64,000 nt of DNA from contig JAHCVI010000002.1 in the NCBI GenBank assembly GCA_019096155.1, positions 5,246,579-5,310,578 on the forward strand. Direction: 5' to 3'. A program made the translations under genes and the position numbers. The notes under the pieces were generated by a model. The model saw nothing but the letters and a program-made list of their open reading frames with translations. It did no database searches and was not told the origin of the DNA. How positions within the stretch are numbered: position 1 is the stretch's first letter; each line of letters begins with the position of its first letter. The stretch comes from Staphylotrichum longicolle (lineage: Eukaryota; Ascomycota; Sordariomycetes; Sordariales; Chaetomiaceae). Positions 56,217-64,000 of the stretch are shown here, piece after piece.

Positions 56217-59059
56217 ATGGACATCACAGGCAAGCAAGAGGTGAGTTGTGAGTTGGCGGCCAAGATCGCCCAGCAACACACCATAACCCACAAGCGCCCC
56301 GCTCTCGCTGACCCAGTGTGCTTTTTGCTTTTGCTCTCTAGTCTCAGTGTTGGATAATGCAGGACGTCGCGTGCACCAACTGCAGATCCCGCAAAATCCG
56401 ATGTGACCGGGAACGGCCACGATGCGGATCCTGTGCCCGAGACCAAGTCCAGTGCACCTACTCGTCCCAGACCAAGAGGGTCAATCACGTGAAAGTGCTG
56501 TAAGTGCCGTCAGGCTCAGGCCATGGGTCCAGTTTCCCGACGAGGAAGAAGTACAAGGGGCCGCAGTTCGTTCTAATCCGAGTATCGGCTCGCCACAGGG
56601 CACAGGGATTTGACGACATACAGAATCGCCTGATCGATGTGCAACAAGAGCTCAGGTCTTTGACCAAGATGTTCCAAGGGAGCGGGATCGCCGATGGGTT
56701 TCCGCTTAACCTTGGGGTGTATCAGGATGGGCTTCAGATGGAGGGTGCCATTGGCGAGGACGAGCTTCTCGCTCCCACGGATGGCCATGTCGTCCGGGAT
56801 GACCACACTTTGGTCGAGAAATATCATGGTCCGTGGACGCTGCCCGCTTTGTGTCGCAGTTTCGCAAAAGATTTGGCCACCGACTTTGGGGCCGACGCTT
56901 GCCATGACAGAATGACTGACGAGATGTGGCGCCGTGCCTTGGGTGACGGGCAGTGTCGGCTTGGGACAGAGGACGAGACAGGCCGGGATGCTGTTGGACT
57001 CCCCCCGCGGCAATTCCTCACGGTGGTGCTGGATAGCTTTTTCGGCCGCGACGACCACACCACTGACATTTTTGTACCGTCGGCTTTCTACAACGCCATC
57101 GAACGAAACTATGCCGAGCCCTCAAACCCGGCCTCCGAGGCCTGGGCCGTCTGTTTCAATCTCGTCATCTTGCTCGTCATTGGGGCAGAGCAGGGTAGCG
57201 GTCGGCAGGATCCTTTTATCCAGCCGCTCGTCCGAGCAGCTCAAGTGGCCGCTAGGAATCCGGCTATTTTTCTGTCACCGAGGCTTGTAAACGTGCAAGT
57301 GCTGGCCCTTCTTGTAAGTCAGGACCATGAGAGGTCATTACGGTATCCGTCTCCCAGTACCCAAACAAAAGCTGACCCGGAATTGCCCAAAATTATGCAG
57401 AGCCTTCTGAGCCAGCAATCCTATGGCGAGACACTTGGTGACGAATTGTTTGCCCAGGCCTGCATGTTGGCAAAGGGCATGGGTCTTGATAGTGCGGTCT
57501 CGACTCACCCATCACTACCTCTGTCCCCAGAAGAGGTAGAGGGACGGCGAAGGGTCTTCCGATCCTTATATATCCGCGATCAGTGTTCTTCCATAGCAAG
57601 GGGGACGCCAACCTGGCTGACCAACTGCCATCCCACGCCATTATCAACGCATGAGCCGTCGGGAACAACTAACGTGGACGCCGCTCCCTCGGCTGAGATG
57701 CAGGAGGCCGGCCAGTCCGAGGGGAACGATACGGCCTGGTGTGAGTTGACCAGCCTGCAGAACAAGTTGCTGCACGTTCTCTCCGCTCGAGAAAATCATG
57801 GCCCAGGCTTTGTGCACGCGAGGAGGATGTCGCTCGGCAAGCTCACGCAAAGACTCGAGATGTGGTCGCAAAATCACGGCGTGCCGGCGTCGGTCGTACC
57901 AACCACGGCAGACGAGGTCTCACTCCACCTAGCCTTTCTTGGGACGCGCATGCGGGTGTTGGTGACACAGAGAAATGCAGAAGGGGAAGCCGTCACGGCT
58001 ACCCGAGTGCTTCACGACGCGCGCCTGAGTTGCCTGTTGTTCTTGGTTGCGTGCGACGGCAGAAGGGACAAGGATTTGGTAGCACGGTTGGAGGGATTGC
58101 TCGGCGTACAGCCGCCTGGATCTGGTGGAGGGACGGCGAGCACAACGGGGTTCAACACGCCGGCAACGCAACACTCAGTCTCACCGCCTGCGCCGGACGT
58201 TGCAGGGCCGCTTGCACCGGAAGCGACGAGAACAAGATCACACACCGTCAGCTCGGCCGCGTCGAAAGTGATACCCGTCCCGTCACCGAAGCCAATTGGG
58301 GTCCGCCGCTTGACGCTGGTCTTCCCAGCAATGGCTCTCTTCACCCTTGCCAGGAATATCCTTGGAATGGGAGTACTGGGAAGCGTCAGGAGCGGATCGA
58401 GGACGGAATCGCGGGGGAAGAAAGACGAACAGCGGAAGGAGCGTGACTCCCGGGCGGTAGATGGTGATACCGAAGTGTTGAAAGCGATGTTGGCAGTCCT
58501 TCTCAGCGCCGCGGCCGCGGATGAGAGCGGGCTCGACAACCGCGCCGTCAAACTCGGTCGCGTTGTCCAGATGTTGTTGGATATCCTCGCCTCTCTCAGC
58601 CACCATGCTCATTCAGAAAACGTGCCAGGGAGCCCCTGTGAGGACAGCGTTATCGATCCCCTACTGGAGGGTGCCTGGACCAAGTTGCCCGATGGCGGCA
58701 ACACGGCCGCTGGGGACTTCAACACAGCAATCGGCATCCCGGACTTGAATCATCTGCCGGGCGGAAGCTCGTGGGCAAACGACCAGGGCTCTTCGGCCGA
58801 GTACTTGTCTAGAACGGGCTCGTCAATGACGTCCATCTCGGCCGCGGCCATGTCGGACGTGGCTTTGGACATCTCTCAGTTGATGGACCGCATGGGGACT
58901 GACACCACCGGCGCGATGTGGGGTGAACTCGACGCCGGCATGACCACAACCGCGGCGAGGGTATACCAAGAAGATGTCGTCCAGTCGGCCAGGACGAAAA
59001 GAAAGAGAGCGCGCACGAACTTTGCTCTTGGCGAGGGCGAAGAGAGCGAATATTTATAG
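56217..59059 (+). CDS. Zn2Cys6 fungal transcription factor
   Basis: The protein has 851 residues from four exons: 56217-56240, 56342-56499, 56599-57313 and 57401-59059. The first exon is only 24 nt and joins in phase 0 (MDITGKQE-SQCWIMQDVACTN); ATG 56357 is an alternative start. The DNA-binding cluster follows CxxCx6CxxxxxCxxCx6C in ACTNCRSRKIRCDRERPRC and GSCARDQVQC. A coiled-coil-like linker (DIQNRLIDVQQELRSLTKMF) comes next, then a long middle-homology-type region (FLTVVLDSFFG, AWAVCFNLVILL, ACMLAKGMGLDS, RRVFRSLYIRD). Introns 2 and 3 (99 and 87 nt) have GTAAGT donors; the third contains no stop in frame and could be mistaken for coding sequence. It is a nuclear activator candidate for either the RAL cluster or the adjacent aromatic-metabolism genes; the latter are closer. 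Confidence 0.85.
57314..57400 (+). other. Cryptic in-frame 87-nt intron in the Zn2Cys6 gene
   Basis: GTAAGT donor, GCTGAC branch site and ATGCAG acceptor; length is divisible by three with no in-frame stop, so gene finders may retain it. Removal joins VLALL to SLLSQQSYGETLG, as expected for the conserved middle region. Confidence 0.65.
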
Positions 59060-60165
59060 AGTTTAGGTAGAGGAGTGAGACAGGGAGGAAAATTCGCGCA
59101 TTTCTGGGACGGGGAGTTTGCGTTACTCACAATGATGGTCAGTCAGTCCTATTATGAATCCCCAGCACAGTAACATGCGGGTTGTCTACATCGCTGGATC
59201 CCCCAGAGTCCCATCCAACCGATGATCTCGTGCTGTGCAACCAACAGCTGCATCCTCAACGCAACAGTATAGGTACGACACCCACAGAACTTTCAACTTT
59301 TTAGTGGCGCAAAAGCTCGGCACTTTAATCAATCGGATGAGGGTATCGGAGTGGTCTCCATGAACAACGGAATGCAACTCACTGTCTCACCCCTCCTGCT
59401 GAGCTGGGGAGCCAATGCAACTACAGACGGAAGAGCGGTTTGCCCCATACTGTGCACACGAATGACGTGACTTCATTTGTAGGTGCTTTCCCATTTGCAT
59501 GCAGTGGAGCGATAAATTTCGCTTCAGTCTCTTGATCTGACCCATCACTACATTCGACAGCCGCCGTGGACTTGGACGGTCGGTAAACTCTGCCTTCCTC
59601 CCCTCCCCCCCCCCCTCCCCACACCAACAACGCGCCCTCCCCCCCCCCCCCCCCGCGCCCCCGTTCTCTGTGATTTGTCTATGAGTGATTGCGTTGGCGT
59701 GGAGCTTCACTGTCTGAGAGATAATTTATTTGTGGGGTTGAAGTGTGAGATTGGGCTGGGACCTCCTACACCTGGGGAATCTTTGGAGACCAGGCATTGG
59801 CAACGCCCATGTCTCGAGGCGAACTACAACTTGGTTGTTGTATCCCGATCCTATTGGAGTTTGCGTAACCACGAGCCGGATTGGACTCCATAACCGGGCA
59901 CCGGAACCCGGCATCCGCCTCTTGTCCTGCCAATTCTGGAAGGTCTCGTCGGTGGTGTACCCGCTAAGCCCGTTAACTCCATTGCCCATCACTCTCTCAA
60001 ACCCAGCCGGTCTGATTCCGAGAAAGGGGAGGAACACATGTGGTTGAAAGGGATGGCCTAGTGCACAAGTATCCGATCTGATTATATTCGTATCGAGGTC
60101 TTTACGAAGTAGTGATTGGCTCTCGATTCTTGAACTAAATCATGTGCTCCTCAGGGACAATGTCT
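59060..60165. other. Convergent intergenic region with poly-C tracts
   Basis: About 1.1 kb between the Zn2Cys6 gene (+) and the FAD monooxygenase (-). No supported gene. It holds the poly-C runs described separately. Confidence 0.5.
59605..59654 (+). repeat. Poly-C tracts (C11 and C16)
   Basis: C11 at 59605-59615 and C16 at 59639-59654 separated by a C-rich spacer. Intergenic. Run length is likely unreliable. Confidence 0.9.
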
Positions 60166-61855
60166 TCAGGCTGAAGACATGGCCAGACCAGGGGTCGACT
60201 CAGCATCCCGCAGCAGCTGGACTTTGGCGTGTTCACCAAGTTCCCTCTCAGGCCCGTCAACCGCAGTAGCAGCGGCCGCAGCAGCAGCGCTGCCGTGGCC
60301 GTCCATAGGCTTGAACCCGCGCTGGAATACGGGGCTCGCCTGGATTTTGTTCCAGTCATGCAGCATCAGCCCGTTCTCCACCGAGCAGCGGACTTCTTCG
60401 GCTCCGCGAGGTATCATCTCCTTTTCGTAGTTGTTTACAGCCTCGGCCAGCGTGAGTCCAGCGCCGTCACCGCCAAATACGGCCTTCAACTCCCGTGAAA
60501 GCTGAAAGACGTCGTTGATGCAGTGATTCAGTCCCTGGCCTCGATCTATGTAATTCGTCAGTACAATATGTGATTGGATGACTGAGAAAAGACGTCAGCG
60601 AACGGGGGACCTCACAGGGTGGCATGGGATGTGCAGCGTCGCCAACAAGTGAAAGTCGTCCGTTGCGGTTGTCCCACGACTGGGTGATCCAGTAGCTAAT
60701 ATCGGCCTTGTGCACCTCGGTGTCGTCTGGAAGCCACATGAAAGCCGAGCGAGCTGGCTCGCCTAGGCCCGCGGCGCGCTCCTTGATAAGCGCGAGGCGT
60801 TCCTTGTAGCCTAGCGAGCTGTCCACCTCGCCAAGCCAGGCCATGGCCATGTGGAAGATCCAGGACTCCGGGTGGTCAGGACCATCCGGCATGCTTGAAA
60901 CTAATCGGCGGATCGAAGACGGGTTAGGAGGGAATGAGCGAAAGCAGCTCGGCAGAGACACTTACTCGACTGAAAGGCGTGGAAAGACCGCTGACTCAGG
61001 GCCAGATAGCTCGTTGGATACTGCTTTCTGACGAACTGGGCTTTCTCGGCATCGTGGTAGCACACTGTCATGTTGGTGTGGAAGATGGGAAACTTGGACA
61101 CGGCCGCCTTCTCTGCACCGCCCATAGCAAACTCGCGTACTTTAGACCTGGGGCCATCGGTACCAATGATCATAGTTCCCTGGACCAAGGTGCCATCCAA
61201 AAACGTGGCAATAACGCCCTTCCCGCTCTCGTTGAAGGCGATGTCGGTCAGTGTCTTGTTGTACTGTGCTGCTGTTAGCAACCCAAGATACCGTGTACTC
61301 AGGGGAGGGAGTAAGACACCTGAACATCAATCCCTTCGGAAGCCAGCTCCCGCATCCTGCTTCGGGGAACTCGCAGCCCGTTGTTGTACGGCACACCGGT
61401 TATGAGCTCACCAGTCTCGCCGTTGATGATGGGATAGAGGCCAGAGTGAATGCCGACCGTCGGGTTGCAAGCAATGATACCCATCTTGTCGAATACCTTC
61501 TCCGGGAGAATCTGCTGAAGCAGAGGGAGAGCCCAGTGGATTGCCATTGTCCATTCATTGCTGCGGTAATTCATAGCCTTCTCCCTCTCAAAGATGGAAT
61601 ACTTGATGCCGGCCTGAGTGTGGACGGTTCGGCTTGGTCAGTGCGAAAGCTCGACGAGCACGACTCAGATATGTCCTGAATGAATACTTGGTCCACTTAC
61701 TTTCTTCAACGCCTGGCAGGTCAGGAGGCCGGTGATACCTGCGTACAACAATAAGAGAACGCCAGTTGAGAGAGTTCGGTTCGGTCGAGACCAATAGGGT
61801 GGGAACGCTCACCGGCACCGATGACAATGACATGCACATCTTGGGAATGCATCAT
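60166..61855 (-). CDS. FAD-dependent monooxygenase (salicylate-hydroxylase-like)
   Basis: The protein has 445 residues from six exons: 61855-61813, 61738-61701, 61613-61320, 61263-60966, 60900-60616 and 60545-60166. All five introns (56-87 nt) are frame-consistent. Splicing assembles the FAD motif VIVIGAGITGLLTC over the first intron, the DG motif GTDGPRSKVR and the second FAD motif GRLSLVGDAAHPMPPYRGQG over the fifth intron. This order defines group A flavoprotein aromatic hydroxylases. The C-terminal tail has a poly-Ala run. Such enzymes hydroxylate phenols or polyketide aromatics with NAD(P)H and O2. Neighbouring genes (maleylacetate-reductase-like dehydrogenase, Zn2Cys6 factor) fit an aromatic catabolic or tailoring unit. 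No membrane anchor was seen. Substrate is unknown; a role on the resorcylate product is speculative. Confidence 0.85.
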
Positions 61856-62108
61856 GTCTACAAAGAGCGAGTGTTACTGGTGTTTGATGCTGAAAACGAC
61901 GCCAGACTTGAGTCTGCTTTGACGTATCCGACGCGGGCGGAGCGAGTGTGGACTGAACATTGACCTTCCCAGATGGATCTCGGGTCAAGGGCGTAAAAAA
62001 CCTCCGTCATACCGCGCAGTCAAACACATAGAATCGCAGTGACACAGTGGCTGAGTCTTCATCCCGTCCCTCTCCTTGTCCTGTCTCGCGGCTCGGAAGC
62101 AATACCCG

Positions 62109-63743
62109 TCAAAACCGGAAGCGGCGCCTATGAATAGCGCTCATGGTCCGATAACGCTTCCGCAGATTTGCTCTCCGAGGCCTTGCTGTTGAGGAGCCAG
62201 CGTTCGGCCGAAAGGCGTCTGGATCCTCAAAGTTGAGCTCGGAGCGGTAGCATGCGAGATGGTTGACACCGACGGTGTACCCGGCCGGCACGAACCGGCC
62301 GTCCAAAATCTCACCACCCTCGGGCACCCGACGCGGGAGTGTGATGGCGACGGGCGGGTACAGTCTCATGGACTCGTTGAGCACGGCATCCAGGAACGGC
62401 AGTTTCCCAGCCATGTTGGCAGCTGTCATGTCCGTTTCGGCCACGAAGGCGTCGCGCACTTCTTTCACGACCTGGCGATGCACATCGGGATGCCGCAGGA
62501 GCAGGAACGTAGCGCCGGACAGCGCGGTGGCGGTGCCCTCGACCCGGCTATGCTGATGGAGAAGGCATTGGCGTACATTTCGGCCTTTTCATGGTCGTCT
62601 TAGCGGCACACACTCCGACGCCGCTGCCGTCGTTGTTGGTCATGTGGCCTAGAACATAATGCCAGAAGTCCTTGCGGTCAGCTGTGGCCGCGGGCAATGC
62701 GCGCGCGGACTGTCTCGATAGCGCGGCGCATGTTGGCCGCGCGCGAGCCCGCCACGTCTCCCAAACCCAGTAGTGGCAGCAGCGAGCGGACAAAGAGGAT
62801 CCCGTAGTAGCGCAGCATCTGGTTCAACATCAACTCCCGCGAGCCCGATTTGATGGATTCGACGAACGGGGATGGCATGCCCGAGTCGAGGCAGCCGAAG
62901 CTCTTGCCAAAGGCCATATCGCCAATCAGGATCAAACGCTGAGGTGTCATAGCAGCACGGAGTCAGCAAACGGATCAAAGAATAGGCACTACTCTAACGT
63001 GATATCTAGACATAACTTAACGAGTCAGAACTTACTAGCAAACGTATACCAGTCAAACAGATCAACCGGGCCGCTGCAACAGCGATCTTCGAGTTGGGAG
63101 CATAGCTTGGTGCAGTAATTTTGCAGTATCTGCTCTTGTTCCCTTAGCGCCTTTTCCGAAAATGCGTGCGAGAGCAAACGCCGTTGGCGTGTATGTGTTT
63201 CACGATCGGCCGTTGAGATGTCTTCCAGAGAGGGGATTTGATGAGCAAGAATACTCTAAGATGATGAAGAATCCGAAGGAGGATAGAGGGGGGGGGTATA
63301 CTCTGCACTCCTGAAGGGGTGAGCAGCGAGAAATTAGGGTCCTTGGGCATTTCCGCAGATCTTTGCCCATAGATTGTCCTCCAAGCATCAACCGAGATGT
63401 ACGATATCTCATCCGGCGCGATGCGTACTACCGGCCCGTAACGCTTGTGTAACTCGTGCAGCCGCTGGGTCAGATTGCCGCGGTATTGGTGGAAACACCA
63501 TGGCAGTCGATTTGCCGCCCAGACCTTAGGTCCAGGATGTTGGCTGAGAGGGTGGAAGTAGATGTTGCGGATGAAATAGAGGCATGTCTGCGATCCGAAA
63601 TCAGTATTGTCCTCTAGTACCCCACATTCTAAGGCCGCCAACTGTCAGAAACTGTGGCTTACAGAAAGTATGAACAACCCCGCGACATGCGCAATAGAAA
63701 ACGTGCCCAGGGTGCCAAGCTCCCCAGCAGCGCCGTTTCCCAT
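62109..63743 (-). pseudogene. Cytochrome P450 lacking the heme-binding region, frame-broken
   Basis: A multi-exon P450 starts at ATG 63743. Exon 1 ends at 63663, and exon 2 begins at 63587, completing the anchor (SIAHVAGLFILS then TCLYFIRNIYFHPL). Recognisable parts follow: RYGPVVRIAPDEISYIS, RQRRLLSHAFSEKALREQE, FGKSFGCLDSGMPSPFVE, EMYANAFSISIAGS (I-helix region), and the ExxR-containing LNESMRLYPPVAITLPRR. The frame shifts near 62540-62560 and at about 62195, where one base seems to be missing. After the PERF-equivalent at about 62190 the chain stops without any FxxGxRxCxG motif, and none is found in the following 130 bp. Without the Cys ligand it cannot be an active P450. Either it is a 3'-truncated pseudogene or a deletion removed the last exon. 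Confidence 0.65.
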
Positions 63744-64000
63744 CCACTAAGAGTCATCTTAAACCCCGGACACCATGTACGGGTTCGAAGATGTCCCAAC
63801 ACCGCTCTGGGAGCAACTCCAGGTGCCTACCTGCCTTCAAAGTCACGTCGGAAGAATCGTTGGTTCCACCCCTCTGCGTAACGAAGAATGTATCCAATTT
63901 GAAACTTGCTGGCTTTGCGGCAATGTCAACCCTCTTTTGTGGAACCTTTGACTCGGTCGTGTCCCGGGCCCGGACGCCGGGCCCCCGGGACCCGACCATG

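Noticed and set aside
63754..63999. 81-codon minus ORF at the window end
   Set aside because: No recognisable features; lies upstream of the P450 start.

Overview
The window is genomic DNA from a filamentous ascomycete (Pezizomycotina, probably a Sordariomycete). Nearly every gene is split by short introns of about 48-155 nt with GT...AG ends and CTAAC/CTGAC-type branch sites. Families are typically fungal: iterative type I PKSs, Zn2Cys6 and bZIP regulators, trichothecene-acetyltransferase-like acyltransferases, CYPs, and NACHT/ankyrin and rhodopsin-domain relics. Coding DNA is GC-rich and intergenic DNA is more AT-rich. Exon boundaries below were worked out by hand from splice signals and frame continuity.

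The core (about 12.0-48.1 kb) is a secondary-metabolite cluster of the resorcylic acid lactone (RAL) type. It holds a highly reducing PKS without a working methyltransferase domain (14615-22000, +), an MFS exporter (22626-24376, -), a bZIP regulator (27940-29699, +), a non-reducing SAT-KS-AT-PT-ACP-TE PKS (30517-36938, -), and a FAD-dependent halogenase of the RadH/Rdc2 family (37772-39671, +). Two intact P450s (12014-13722, -; 46398-48095, +) flank it. HR-PKS + NR-PKS + phenolic halogenase + P450 + MFS is the known gene set for radicicol/monocillin/pochonin-type macrolides. The HR-PKS would make the reduced starter, the NR-PKS SAT would accept it, PT and TE would form and close the resorcylate macrolactone, the halogenase would chlorinate the ring, a P450 would oxidise the chain and the MFS would export the product.

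Left flank (0-12 kb): a conserved hypothetical protein, a frame-broken alpha/beta hydrolase, a secreted serine beta-lactamase-like protein, a rhodopsin-domain relic and a BAHD-like acyltransferase. Right flank (40-64 kb): a Cys-rich single-pass membrane protein, an NLR/ankyrin relic, a ZZ-finger protein, a membrane-anchored methyltransferase-like protein, an MDR oxidoreductase, a cupin, an NmrA-like protein, an iron-containing alcohol dehydrogenase of maleylacetate-reductase type, a Zn2Cys6 regulator, a salicylate-hydroxylase-like monooxygenase and a P450 without a heme-binding site. Cluster borders cannot be fixed from sequence alone.

One feature cuts across the window. At least seven loci, including both PKSs, contain small indels, often one base missing from a G/C (or A) run, while thirteen other genes read cleanly through all introns. 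This is either base-calling error in GC-rich DNA or real decay, and it decides whether the cluster is functional.
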